This document shows, piece after piece, positions 35,824 to 45,799 of a stretch of DNA of 64,000 nt (positions are counted from its first letter, which is position 1; each line of letters opens with the position of its first letter). The notes beneath the pieces are model-generated. The model was given only the letters and a program-made list of their open reading frames with translations, had not been told where the DNA came from and did not search any database. A program made the translations under genes and the position numbers. Source of the stretch: Quercus robur. Lineage: Eukaryota > Streptophyta > Magnoliopsida > Fagales > Fagaceae. The DNA is taken from assembly GCF_932294415.1 (NCBI RefSeq), contig NC_065535.1, positions 84,403,862-84,467,861 of the forward strand, in the 5' to 3' direction.

Positions 35824-35828
<5 letters not shown>
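35053..35828 (+). repeat. 3' LTR of element A
   Basis: It begins TGTAGGAATAAAGG directly after the purine tract (GAGGGG near 35043-35048) and ends GACCCTACA at the edge of a (TA)n tract. Confidence 0.9.
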
Positions 35829-35855
<27 letters not shown>

Positions 35856-35955
35856 TTGGATATTGCATGGATATATTTAAAAGATATATATTAAGATGTA
35901 TAATAAAATTCCTATATATATAATTTAAATACTATTGATATATAGTTATTATTAC
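35829..35955. other. 127-bp spacer between elements A and C
   Basis: A (TA)n tract (35829-35852) is followed by AT-rich single-copy-looking sequence. The 3' LTRs of A and C face each other across it. Confidence 0.8.
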
Positions 35956-36642
35956 TGATGATTCCTTGGTTATCAGTGGGTTGATAAGACTTGAACGTTG
36001 ATCTTCGGGCTATCTCCTGTAATACCAAAGACACAGAATCAGAGGGGACCGGTGTCGACCGGCCAAAAATCCTCCGATGATCAAGTTAGTTATTTGGAAC
36101 TCTCTGTAACGAAGAAGTGTTCTCTTAAAAGTAAGAAAGTGTCTGAATACCTTTTTCCTTCATCGAAGAAGCCTTATATAGTGTGTGGAACGGTTATCTA
36201 TTTGGTAACCGTTCCCAGTGTCGAGGAGTCCGGAGAATTGGGAGTAACCGCTGTGGAAGTTACTTAGGTCGGACGGGCCGATGAACTCGTCCATCCATAA
36301 TGAAGATGGACGAGACCTTCATGAGTAGCTCGTCCACGTTTAGTCCATCCATAATGAGGATGGACGAGACCTCCAGGATGATCTCGTCCACTTTTAGTCC
36401 ATCCATAATGAGGATGGACGAGACCTCCAGGATGATCTCGTCCACTTTTAGTGAAAGACGGACGAGATCATCTTGGAAGGCTTGTCGTCCATAAATGACG
36501 AGTAGATCTTGAGGTATTAAGCCCGTCCATATACGGACGAGGGTCGCTGGTACGGTTGCAATTCTCTCCGCCTATTGTTGCTTCTTTCGTTGGACGAGAC
36601 ATATGGATGAGTTATGGGTTTGGGGATTCTGTGACACCATCA
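35956..36642 (-). repeat. 3' LTR of element C
   Basis: 687 bp, from TGATGATTCC to CACCATCA on the plus strand, nearly identical to 45303-45989. It contains a 54-bp minisatellite at 36291-36452. Confidence 0.95.
36291..36452. repeat. 54-bp minisatellite, three copies, in the 3' LTR of C
   Basis: Each unit begins CCATCCATAATGA and holds GGATGGACGAGACC and CTCGTCCAC. Units 2 and 3 are identical; unit 1 differs at several bases. Each unit can fold on itself because it contains both CTCGTCC and GGACGAG. Confidence 0.9.
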
Positions 36643-36716
36643 GTTGCCCCCTCGTCCATGTGAGTCGTCCAAAAGGTTGAACGTTCTTGGGCACAATTGG
36701 TTAACAATTATTGTAC

Positions 36717-36781
36717 CACGTGTCCTTTTCTTATTAGAGACTGATTCTGTCGATTTATTTTTCCAAGATTGATGCCACGTG
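36717..36781 (+). promoter_or_regulatory. Two G-boxes upstream of the antisense gene of C
   Basis: CACGTG occurs at 36717-36722 (in ACCACGTGTCC) and 36776-36781 (in GCCACGTGTTGC), 107-112 and 48-53 bp before the TATA box. Both contexts fit the ABRE/G-box class bound by plant bZIP and bHLH factors. They lie outside the LTR. Confidence 0.5.
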
Positions 36782-36828
36782 TTGCTTCTGTATTGGTTGG
36801 GTCGTTTCGATTACCCAGGTCAGCATCC

Positions 36829-36836
36829 TATAAATA
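36829..36836 (+). promoter_or_regulatory. TATA box of the antisense gene of C
   Basis: TATAAATA within CCTATAAATAGTGG lies 161 bp before the ATG at 36997 and outside the LTR. It is close to the plant TATA consensus and points in the direction of the antisense gene. Confidence 0.65.
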
Positions 36837-36996
36837 GTGGAATGCCTCCCTTGACCCTCCTCATTCCAGAAATTTTCTTCCTTGACATCCATCGTCTAGA
36901 GCCTCGTCTAAGAGTTCTCTGCGTCTAGAGTCTTCTTCCGTCTAGAGCCAGGTACTCTTCTTTTTCTCGTCTTTAGGTTTAAGTTTCTTCTTAGGG

Positions 36997-39170
36997 ATGT
37001 CTGTTGCTTCCTCGTCCACAGATAGCCTTGATAAGGTTATAGACGAGTATTGTGATGATACTAGTGATAGGTCTAGCTCTAGCAGTGCTAGTGATGAGAG
37101 TGGAGGAAGCACGGACGAGAACTACTCTTCTGGGGCCCCTGGGCTCCCTATTGAAGTCGTCCAAGAACAGCTTAGGAGAGCTTCTGGCTCTCAAGCTGGT
37201 TCTCCGTCCAATCCTACGGACGAGGTAGAAACCGTCTTCAGTTGCGCTGTAGGCGTCCATTCTAAGACGGACGAACAGAGGTTAGGTAACCTTAGGTCCT
37301 GGTATCAAATCCCAGACGAGTTTAACCCTAGGCTACCCGTCCGTGGAGAATGGTGTTGTGAGCCCCGTTTTGGAATAGGCGTCTATGAATCTTACTTCCT
37401 AGGTGGCCTTAGGTTTCCTTTAAATGCCTTTGCTAGGGAGTTACTAGTCAAATTAGGTCTAGGTGTTTGTCAATTCAATCCCAACGCATGGAGATTAATT
37501 ATCTCCATGCAAATTTTGTGGAGGGAAGTTTTTGGTAGGGACCGTCCTCTTACAGTGGACGAGTTCCTTTATTGTTATAGACCTTCTGCCATAAGTCAGT
37601 CTGAAGGTTTTTACCAATTTACTGCTAGAGGGAATGATTGTAGGTTGATCAAGTCCCTAGCTTCGTCTGATAGGAAGTGGAAGACGGAGTTTATTTTTAT
37701 TTCAGGCTTCTGGGCAGGGAACCCTGTGGACGTTGGCAGGGATCCCTTTCCTCCTTACACTGGGGACCTGGGGAACCTTCGTCCAGAAGGTACGTCCCTT
37801 CCCCTCGTCTACTTTTATTCTTCTATTTAGTACATTTACAATTTCTAACCTTTGTTTGTTCATTGTTTTGTAGCTGCCAAACGTCCGTCCTTGAGCAAAT
37901 TTCACCGTGACCGCGTCCACAGGGCCCGTCTACACGCAGACAGGAGCTTCCATTCCCTTGTCACGCTTAGGCGTCTGGCCAAGTGGGGTTTAGGTCCCGA
38001 GCCTTCAGACGAAGCTATAGCCCACGAAGTCACTGTGCGAAAAAGTAAGTTTTTAACTTAACCTTCCTTTCTTTTTCTTTTTTATGTATACATTCCTCAT
38101 TTGTTCATCTCGTCCTAGGAATGTCAACAATGAAAGAGAACCGAGGAAAAGAGATCGCAGGAGAGGGGAAACGTCCTGAGGGTCAAGCCCAGGATCGTCC
38201 AACGGCTGGGGACAAAAGAAAGTTCTTGCCTAAGAACATTGACCTGGATGGGCTCCCCAGTCGAAGAGATAAAAGGGTTAAACAAAGCTCGTCCAAGGTG
38301 GTCAAGTCCAAACCACCCTCGTCTCAGCCTGCCGTCCAAATAGTTGATGTGGACTCGTCCACTCCAGTTGAGTCCACCCCGTCCAAGACTCCTCCCAGAA
38401 CTCCTGTGGCCAGATCTACCATGCCTGGCTCGTCCCAGCCTTCTATGAATATTATTGCAAATGAAGACCTGGCTTGGGAACGGTTCCAGATGGCCGTCAA
38501 GGACGAGGATATAAACATGTGCTATAACATGGGCTTGAAGGAATTTGAGCATTCAGGCGTCCATGACCTTTTCAAGGTATGCCAGTATCCCTCGTCCTTG
38601 TTTAGTTATTAAATTTTCCTCATTTAATCATTCTATGTTGTTCTCTGTTCACAGGCCATGTCGAAGTTTATAGCAGCGTCTAGACAGGCAACGGAGCTGG
38701 ACAAGACGAGAGTCTTGTTGGAGACGAGGATTCAGGAGGTGAACGCTGACTGTAAAAAATGGGCTGGGTTTGCTGAAAAAGCTAAGGACGAGGTCAAAGA
38801 GCATAACAAGCTGATTGAGGAGCTAAGGACGGATGCATTGGAGAAGGAGACGCGCATTGATCACTTACAACAGGTGAACAATGAGTTGAATGCTCGTCTT
38901 TCCAAAGCAAGAGAGGACGCTGTGGCTGAGTTCAAGTCGTCCAAAGAGTATACAGACACTTTGGATCGCAATTATGCAGCTGGTTTTGAAGATTTCAGAA
39001 TGGACGCTGTTGAAAACTTTCCTGAAGTTGACTTCAGCACAATCAAGCTTAACCTTGCTGCTGCCACAAGCTCTCTCCTCCAGACTGGCTCTGATGATGT
39101 CAACGTGGAAGACGACGCCAGCACTCAGCCTCCTCAGGACGAGCCTACAGTGAATGCTCCCCCTTCTTAG
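36997..39170 (+). CDS. Spliced accessory protein antisense to gag-pol in element C (645 aa)
   Basis: Four exons fit exactly: 36997-37789, 37874-38044, 38119-38576 and 38655-39170. All introns are short (74-84 bp) with GT-AG ends, and the frame is continuous through every junction. The N-terminus is Ser/Asp-rich. Residues about 90-260 hold a folded domain with YQIPDEFN, FLGGLRFPLNAFARELLVKL, PLTVDEFLYCY and FIFISGFWAG, resembling the plant transposase-like Transposase_28 family. The middle is basic and Ser/Pro-rich with several Lys/Arg clusters, a possible nuclear signal (RRDKRVKQ). The last exon is a long charged helix, likely coiled coil, with an acidic tail. Antisense extra ORFs are known in Tat elements; the function is unknown. 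The frame looks whole. Confidence 0.8.
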
Positions 39171-40038
39171 GACGGGATTTTAAACTTTGTAGCTTTGCTT
39201 TTTCTTTTTTTGTAACTTTTGTGTTTGGTCCTTTGTTTTTGGACCTTCTTTATGTAACAAGAATACATTATACTCGTCCATGGTTTTAGGACGGGTTTTT
39301 TAAGTATACTATTTCTACTTTTCAAACTAATCAAGGGTTTTTGGACGTAGGATGTCCACCCTTTGAATGAAGTTTTATTTTCTTTGCATGGATAAATGAT
39401 TTCATTTTCTTTGAATGGACGAGTGATTTCATTTTCTTTGCATGGACGGATGCTGCTAAGCTATTTTATTCTTAGCTCGTCCATGTCGAGAATACATATT
39501 TTTCTTGTAGTCTAACTCGTCTTAGCAGGTAGTATTTTTAATTAGCTTGATTCGTCTTAAGACTTGCAAACTAATTTTTCATACCGTCTACTTATTTTGC
39601 CAACTTTTTGTCTCGTCCAGAATTTGGATTGTTTCAGTTGGCTTTACCTCGTCCATGAGTTGGACGAGTATGGATGTGGTTTCTTTTATTCAAGAAAATT
39701 TAGACGTTACATCTCTGCGTCCAGAGATTTTGTTCGTCTTGGATCTTTCAACCCTCTTGAGGATTGAATTGGACGATAATATCATGGAGAATTCACACAA
39801 CATTTTGTACATAACATAAATATTGTTTACAGACAAGGCATATGCACACTGATGCCTTTTTATTTAATAAATACATACTTCATGACTTCGTCCATAACCA
39901 CAACACAACTATAAAAAGTAAATCATAGTTTCAAACTTCACACACAAACAATACCAAACATAGTAGTATCAAACAGCATCACTCATAATAGTACGCTAGT
40001 AGACAGATAAGACCCAAGTCTCGTCCATAGGTTCACTC
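39171..40038. other. Region between antisense gene and pol in element C
   Basis: T-rich non-coding sequence with the 27-bp array and many CTCGTCC/GGACGAG words. The two genes converge here, so it probably holds both 3' ends. Confidence 0.6.
39373..39453. repeat. 27-bp tandem repeat, three copies, in element C
   Basis: Units TTTCATTTTCTTTGCATGG with variants start at 39373, 39400 and 39427. The array lies between the antisense gene and the end of pol, the same place as the 81-bp array in element A. Confidence 0.8.
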
Positions 40039-43000
40039 TTACTGGTAGTACCTCCTCAGGTGCTCCACATTCCAAGGATGTTCCAATTTTCTCCCGTCCA
40101 GGGCCTCCAGGTAGTAGGATCCTTGCCTTTTACAGTTGATTATTCTATAGGGTCCTTCCCAGTTTGGGCCCAACTTCCCATGTGCTGGGTTCTTGGTTGA
40201 CAAAGAGACCTTTCTCAGGACGAGATCTCCTATATGGAAACGCCTAGGCTTCACCATCGCATCATACTGCTTAGCCATGAGGTTCTTATACTTTGCTGCC
40301 CTGTATTCTGCGTTTGCCCTTACCTCGTCTATTAGATCGAGGTTCAGACGAAGCTGGTCCTCATTATCCTTGTCTTGATACGTCATCACCCTGTGATTAG
40401 CCATATGCACTTCTGCAGGTATGACTGCATCGCTTCCATAGGCCAACTTGAAAGGAGTCTCCCCTGTAGGGGTCCTCACAGTGGTCCTGTATGCCCATAA
40501 AACTCCTGGTAATTCATCTGGCCATATTCCCTTTGCCCCCTCAAGCCGAGTTTTGATGATTTTCAACAAGGATCGGTTTGCTACTTCAGCTTGGCCGTTG
40601 GCTTGGGGGTGTGCAGGTGAGGAGTAATGGTTCTGAATTCCAAAGTGTAAGCAAAAGTCCTTGAAGAGTGCATTGTCAAATTGCCGTCCGTTGTCAGACA
40701 CCAATACCCTCGGCACTCCAAATCTGCAAACAATGTTCTTCCACACGAAGTTCTTAACATTCTGTTGTGTGATATTTGCCAACGGTTCTGCCTCCACCCA
40801 TTTGGTGAAGTAATCGATGCCCACAACTAAAAACTTCATCTGCCTTACTCCCAAAGGGAAGGGACCCAAGATATCCAATCCCCATTGTGCGAAGGGCCAC
40901 GGTGCTACCATTGGGGTGAGGTATTCCGACGGTTGCCTGGGGACATTGCTAAATCGCTGGCATTGGTCGCAGACTTTAACATATGCTTTTGCATCAGCTT
41001 GCATGTTCGGCCAGTAATATCCTGCACGGACGATCTTGTGGACAAGTGATCTGGCTCCTGAGTGATTGCCACAGGCCCCTTCGTGAACTTCTCTCAGCAC
41101 GTAGTTTGCTTCGTCCGGAGCTAGGCACCTAAGGTAAGGTTGAGAGAAACCTCTCTTGTATAGCACTTCATTCATAAGGACGTATCTAGCTGATCTCACC
41201 CTCACCTTTCTGGCTTCGTCCTTTTCTTCTGGTAGTCGTCCATCTTTCAAATATGATATAATGGGAGTCATCCAATCTTCTTTGTTATCTACCTGCTGTA
41301 CTTCCTGGGCATCTATACTTGGCATATACTGAACTTCATCTGACTTCTCTAATGATTCATCTGCTGAGGCCTCTTTTGCTATAGTATCAGCTTCCACGTT
41401 CTCCTCCCTGGGGATTTGAACGAAGTCAGCTTTTTCAAACCTTTTCACAAGGCGCATCACCCTACCAAGGTATTTCTTCATTCGTCCTTCCTTCGCTTCA
41501 TACATCCCATTCACTTGCCCCATGATCAGTTGGGAATCTCCCATGACACGTATGGACTTGGCTTCCACGGACTTCGCCAATTCTAGCCCTTTGAGGAGGG
41601 CTTCATATTCGACTTCATTGTTTGTCGTTTGGTATTGTAGACGGACTTTATGTTTCAGCTTGTCTCCCTCTGGGGACTGCAGGACCACACCAATTCCTCC
41701 TGCATGCCGTGTAGACGAACCATTCACGTGGACGATCCATCTCTTGCTGTCCTCTGCCTCGTTATGACTTGGGGTAAACTCTGCAATAAAATCTGCTAGG
41801 GCTTGAGCTTTTATGGCATGCCTTGGTTGATATCTGATATCAAACTCACTTAGCTCCACAGCCCACTGGATTAATCGTCCTGCAGCATCCAGTCTATTCA
41901 TTGCCTTTTTGAGAGGATGATCTGTCATAACATTAATGACATGTGCTTGGAAATAATGCCTCAGCTTCCTTGAAGCTGTGATTAGTGCGAAGGCCAACTT
42001 CTCCATTTGTGGATATCGTCCTTCCGCTCCTTTCAATGCCGTGCTTGTATAATACACAGGTCTTTGTACTTTATCTTCCTCTCTTATCAATGCTGAGCTC
42101 ACTGCATGTGGGGTTACCGCTAGGTACAAATATAGTTCCTCTCCTTCCACTGATGGACTCAGCAGCGGTGCCATGGTAAGGTATACCTTCAAATCTTCGA
42201 AAGCTCTCTGACAGTCGTCGGTCCATTCAAATGCTTTTTTGAGAACCTTAAAAAATGGCAAACATTTGTCAGTAGCCTTAGAGACAAACCTGTTAAGCAC
42301 AGCGACTCGTCCAGTGAGGGATTGAATTTCCTTGGTATTTTGCGGTGGCTTCATGTCCAGTATTGCTTGAATTTTATCTGGATTCGCTTCAATTCCCCTA
42401 TGGGATACCATAAAGCCAAGGAATTTCCCTGACGATACTCCAAAGGCACATTTGCTAGGATTCAGCTTCATGTGATACTGCCTCAACGTCTCAAATGTCT
42501 CCTGCAGGTCGTCTAGATGTCTTCCTTCGTCCTGGCTTTTCACCAGCATGTCATCTACATAGACTTCCACATTCCGCCCAATCTGCGGACGGAACATGTG
42601 GTTGACCAACCTCTGGTATGTCGCCCCTGCATTCTTTAAACCAAACGGCATCACTTTATAGCAGAATAAGCCTTGACTGGTGACAAAAGATGTCTTCTCT
42701 TGATCAGCCTCGTCCATTCTTATCTGATTATATCCTGAAAAGGCATCCATGAAGCTAAGCAATTTGTGGCCTGCAGTTGAGTCTACTAACTGGTCAATGC
42801 GCGGTAACGGATAGCTGTCCTTTGGGCAAGCCTTGTTCAGATCAGTGAAGTCCACGCACATTCTCCACTTGCCATTCGCTTTTTTGACCATTACTACATT
42901 GGCCAACCAATCCGGGTAGTACACCTCCCGAATGAACTTTGCTACCATCAGCTTTTGAACCTCGTCCTTGATTGCATTATCTCTCTCAGGGGCAAACACC

Positions 43001-45243
43001 CTCTTCTTTTGCCGCACAGGCTTGGAGGAAGGACATACATTCAAACGGTGGGTAATGACACCAGGGTCTATACCCGGCATATCCTCGTGACTCCACGCAA
43101 ACACGTCGATGTTTTTCTTCAAAAACTGGACGAGGTCTGTCTTAATCTTCTCTTCTAAATCTGCTCCCACCCTGGTACACCTCTCAGGGTTATCTTCATC
43201 CAAGGAAATATCTTCCAATGCTTCAGTAGGTTCTGCTACAACCCTCTTTTCTTCAATGTTCATTGCTTGAACTTGTTCATCCATGGCCAGCATGGCCAAG
43301 TAACACTCTCTTGCTGCCAGTTGGTCACCTTGTACCCGTCCTACCCCGTGTTCTGTTGGAAACTTGACTGATAAGTGGTAAGTAGAGGTAACAGCTTTCC
43401 AACTATTCAAAGTTGGCCTCCCAATGATGGCATTGTAAGAGGATGGACAATCTACCACAAGGAAGTTCACATCCTTGGTAATCTGTTGTGGATATGCCCC
43501 CACTACCACGGATAGGGAAATGGTACCCACTGGTTGCACCTTCATCCCCCCAAAGCCTACTAGGGGGGAGTTCACTGGACGGAGCTGGTCTCGTCCTAAT
43601 CTCATCTGCTGAAAGGCTGGATAATACAAAATGTCTGCTGAGCTTCCATTGTCCACAAGCACTCTTCTGGTTGTGTAGTTTGCAATTAGTAAAGAGATGA
43701 CGAGGGCATCATCATGAGGGTGATGAATTCTGTCAGCGTCCTCGTCCGTAAAAGTGATTGCCCGCTCGTCCGTGGATCTTGCTCTTGGTGATCGTCCAGA
43801 AAGTTGGACGCTCTGTACTACCTTCAAGTATGCTTTCTTGGACTTGGACGACTGGCCAGTTGTACTTCCTCCAATGATGACTCTTATCTCCCCGAGTGGT
43901 GGTCGCGATGAATCTTCCATCTTTCCCTTCTGTTTCTCGTCCCTCTGGTCTCGTCCAAGGAAACCCCTTAACTTCCCTTGCCTTATGAGATTTTCAATTT
44001 GCTGCTTCAAGTCAAAACACTCGTCCGTGTCATGACCATGATCCCTATGGAAGCGACAATACTTGTTCCTGTTGCGCTTATTGGGATCACCCTTCATCTT
44101 CTCTGGCCACTTCAAGGAAGGATCATCCTTGATTTGCATAAGGACTTGCTCAAGTGGGGCGTTTAAAGGGGTATACTGCTGGTTCCGTACTGGAGGGCCT
44201 GGCTTCTTACTTTCTCGATCTCTCCTTTCCTCCATCCGTCCCTTCTTTGGACGAGTACCTTGCTCATGCTGACGACTGGGATTTGCGTCCATTCTCTCGG
44301 ACCTCTTCCTCTTCTTAGCAATGATTGCATCTTCTGCATTCATAAAATTCTGAGCCGAATGGACGAGTTCGGCCATGGACTGGGGCTCTTTTTCATAGAG
44401 CTTGTGTATAAACAGATCTGAATTCACCCCATTGTGGAAGGCTGCCAGTAGAAGCTTATCATCTGCTTCGTCCACACTGAGAGCTTCTCTGTTAAAACGG
44501 GTGATAAATGACCGAAGGCTTTCGTTCTCTCCCTGCTCTATTGTCAACAAACTGGACGAGGAACGCTTGTGCCTTTGTCTTCCAATGAAATTGTTAACAA
44601 ATAACTTGCTCAACTCTTCAAAAGAACTCACCGAATTCGGAGGTAGTTTGCTAAACCAAACTCGCGCCGAACCCTTAAGGGTGGTTGGGAAGGCCCTACA
44701 CATTATTTCATCAGGCACTCCTTGAAGATGCATGGTGGTTTTGAAAGTGGCTATATGATCAAACGGGTCACGTGTTCCATCATATGAATCCAGAGAAGGC
44801 AACTTGAACTTTGATGGTAGTGGGTGACCGTTGATGGAAGCCGTAAAGGGAGAATCTGTCCTGTGAACCAAGTCTTCTATCGGATTTGCCTTTTTCATAT
44901 TCTCCTTCATTTCCTCCATAACTCTCTTCATTTGGTCCATTTCTTCCTTCAAGTATGGTACCGTTCGTGAAGTGGTGCCTCTGAACTGACTTCCAACTTC
45001 GGTGTTCTCTCTTCCACCGTGACTATCTGTTTGTCTTCCTTCACGTTCTTCTTGTGTTTGCCTCCTCATATTAATCTCCATTCGCAATTCTTGGTTTTGG
45101 CGAGTCAACTCCGCCATAGCGTCTGCCATAGATTGTGCTTGTTGGGCAGATGACTGCATGACCGGCGCAGACTGGCGATCGCGATGCGGGTTGCTGCTAC
45201 CCTGATGGCCTGGGCTAGTAGCCCGTGATCTAGTCCGAACCAT
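40039..45243 (-). CDS. Gag-pol polyprotein of Tat-type element C (1,734 aa)
   Basis: One open frame. I start it at the ATG giving MVRTRSRATSPG, just inside the element; the frame stays open further upstream into the LTR. Domains: gag with a Retrotrans_gag capsid region (about 44860-44440); a zinc-knuckle-like CRFHRDHGHDTDEC (about 44060-44010); a retropepsin-like protease with VLVDNGSSADILY (near 43650); reverse transcriptase with FMDAFSGYNQIRM and VYVDDMLVKS (near 42550); RNase H; a second RNase H beginning WIVHVNGSSTRHAGGIGVVL (about 41740-41450); integrase zinc site ending VCDQCQRF (near 40950); integrase core with DNGRQFD (near 40690); and a C-terminal GKLGPNWEGPYRI block. Gag and pol in one frame and the doubled RNase H are Tat traits. 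It looks whole. Confidence 0.93.
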   Translation of the reverse strand: MVRTRSRATSPGHQGSSNPHRDRQSAPVMQSSAQQAQSMADAMAELTRQNQELRMEINMRRQTQEEREGRQTDSHGGRENTEVGSQFRGTTSRTVPYLKEEMDQMKRVMEEMKENMKKANPIEDLVHRTDSPFTASINGHPLPSKFKLPSLDSYDGTRDPFDHIATFKTTMHLQGVPDEIMCRAFPTTLKGSARVWFSKLPPNSVSSFEELSKLFVNNFIGRQRHKRSSSSLLTIEQGENESLRSFITRFNREALSVDEADDKLLLAAFHNGVNSDLFIHKLYEKEPQSMAELVHSAQNFMNAEDAIIAKKRKRSERMDANPSRQHEQGTRPKKGRMEERRDRESKKPGPPVRNQQYTPLNAPLEQVLMQIKDDPSLKWPEKMKGDPNKRNRNKYCRFHRDHGHDTDECFDLKQQIENLIRQGKLRGFLGRDQRDEKQKGKMEDSSRPPLGEIRVIIGGSTTGQSSKSKKAYLKVVQSVQLSGRSPRARSTDERAITFTDEDADRIHHPHDDALVISLLIANYTTRRVLVDNGSSADILYYPAFQQMRLGRDQLRPVNSPLVGFGGMKVQPVGTISLSVVVGAYPQQITKDVNFLVVDCPSSYNAIIGRPTLNSWKAVTSTYHLSVKFPTEHGVGRVQGDQLAARECYLAMLAMDEQVQAMNIEEKRVVAEPTEALEDISLDEDNPERCTRVGADLEEKIKTDLVQFLKKNIDVFAWSHEDMPGIDPGVITHRLNVCPSSKPVRQKKRVFAPERDNAIKDEVQKLMVAKFIREVYYPDWLANVVMVKKANGKWRMCVDFTDLNKACPKDSYPLPRIDQLVDSTAGHKLLSFMDAFSGYNQIRMDEADQEKTSFVTSQGLFCYKVMPFGLKNAGATYQRLVNHMFRPQIGRNVEVYVDDMLVKSQDEGRHLDDLQETFETLRQYHMKLNPSKCAFGVSSGKFLGFMVSHRGIEANPDKIQAILDMKPPQNTKEIQSLTGRVAVLNRFVSKATDKCLPFFKVLKKAFEWTDDCQRAFEDLKVYLTMAPLLSPSVEGEELYLYLAVTPHAVSSALIREEDKVQRPVYYTSTALKGAEGRYPQMEKLAFALITASRKLRHYFQAHVINVMTDHPLKKAMNRLDAAGRLIQWAVELSEFDIRYQPRHAIKAQALADFIAEFTPSHNEAEDSKRWIVHVNGSSTRHAGGIGVVLQSPEGDKLKHKVRLQYQTTNNEVEYEALLKGLELAKSVEAKSIRVMGDSQLIMGQVNGMYEAKEGRMKKYLGRVMRLVKRFEKADFVQIPREENVEADTIAKEASADESLEKSDEVQYMPSIDAQEVQQVDNKEDWMTPIISYLKDGRLPEEKDEARKVRVRSARYVLMNEVLYKRGFSQPYLRCLAPDEANYVLREVHEGACGNHSGARSLVHKIVRAGYYWPNMQADAKAYVKVCDQCQRFSNVPRQPSEYLTPMVAPWPFAQWGLDILGPFPLGVRQMKFLVVGIDYFTKWVEAEPLANITQQNVKNFVWKNIVCRFGVPRVLVSDNGRQFDNALFKDFCLHFGIQNHYSSPAHPQANGQAEVANRSLLKIIKTRLEGAKGIWPDELPGVLWAYRTTVRTPTGETPFKLAYGSDAVIPAEVHMANHRVMTYQDKDNEDQLRLNLDLIDEVRANAEYRAAKYKNLMAKQYDAMVKPRRFHIGDLVLRKVSLSTKNPAHGKLGPNWEGPYRIINCKRQGSYYLEALDGRKLEHPWNVEHLRRYYQ

Positions 45244-45283
45244 CAACCCTTTGTCACGAAGAAACAAATTGTGAAACAATCGT

Positions 45284-45301
45284 TCCCACAGACGGCGCCA
45301 A
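45284..45301 (-). other. Primer-binding site of element C
   Basis: On the element strand TGGCGCCGTCTGTGGGAA begins one base after the 5' LTR. It matches the site in element A at 16 of 18 bases. The tRNA is not assigned. Confidence 0.65.
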
Positions 45302-45518
45302 CTGATGATTCCTTGGTTATCAGTGGGTTGATAAGACTTGAACGTTGATCTTCGGGCTATCTCCTGTAATACCAAAGACACAGAATCAGAGGGGACCGGT
45401 GTCGACCGGCCAAAAATCCTCCGATGATCAAGTTAGTTATTTGGAACTCTCTGTAACGAAGAAGTGTTCTCTTAAAAGTAAGAAAGTGTCTGAATACCTT
45501 TTTCCTTCATCGAAGAAG

Positions 45519-45529
45519 CCTTATATAGT
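45519..45529 (-). promoter_or_regulatory. LTR promoter TATA box of element C
   Basis: On the element strand CACTATATAAGGC lies about 465 bp into the 5' LTR, a suitable place for the U3 promoter that drives gag-pol. Confidence 0.6.
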
Positions 45530-45637
45530 GTGTGGAACGGTTATCTATTTGGTAACCGTTCCCAGTGTCGAGGAGTCCGGAGAATTGGGAGTAACCGCTG
45601 TGGAAGTTACTTAGGTCGGACGGGCCGATGAACTCGT

Positions 45638-45799
45638 CCATCCATAATGAAGATGGACGAGACCTTCATGAGTAGCTCGTCCACGTTTAGTCCATCCATA
45701 ATGAGGATGGACGAGACCTCCAGGATGATCTCGTCCACTTTTAGTCCATCCATAATGAGGATGGACGAGACCTCCAGGATGATCTCGTCCACTTTTAGT
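45638..45799. repeat. 54-bp minisatellite, three copies, in the 5' LTR of C
   Basis: Same array as in the other LTR, shifted by 9,347 bp. Confidence 0.9.

Larger units (their letters stand above)
24883..35828 (+). mobile_element. Tat-type Gypsy retrotransposon A, degraded
   Basis: A 10.9-kb element on the plus strand. LTRs are 780 bp (24883-25662) and 776 bp (35053-35828) and differ at about 6-7% of positions by eye, so it is clearly older than the other two LTR elements. Order: 5' LTR, primer site, gag, protease, reverse transcriptase, two RNase H domains, integrase, an 81-bp tandem array, an antisense gene, purine tract, 3' LTR. The second RNase H after the usual one and the extra antisense gene point to the Tat branch. 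It is broken, with roughly ten or more breaks in gag-pol. No target duplication was recognised; the right flank is a (TA)n tract. Confidence 0.9.

Noticed and set aside
36260-36445. Minus-strand frame of 18-residue repeats in the LTR of C (and its twin at 45607-45792)
   Set aside because: The 54-bp minisatellite unit happens to be a multiple of three. It lies in an LTR and is not expected to be translated.
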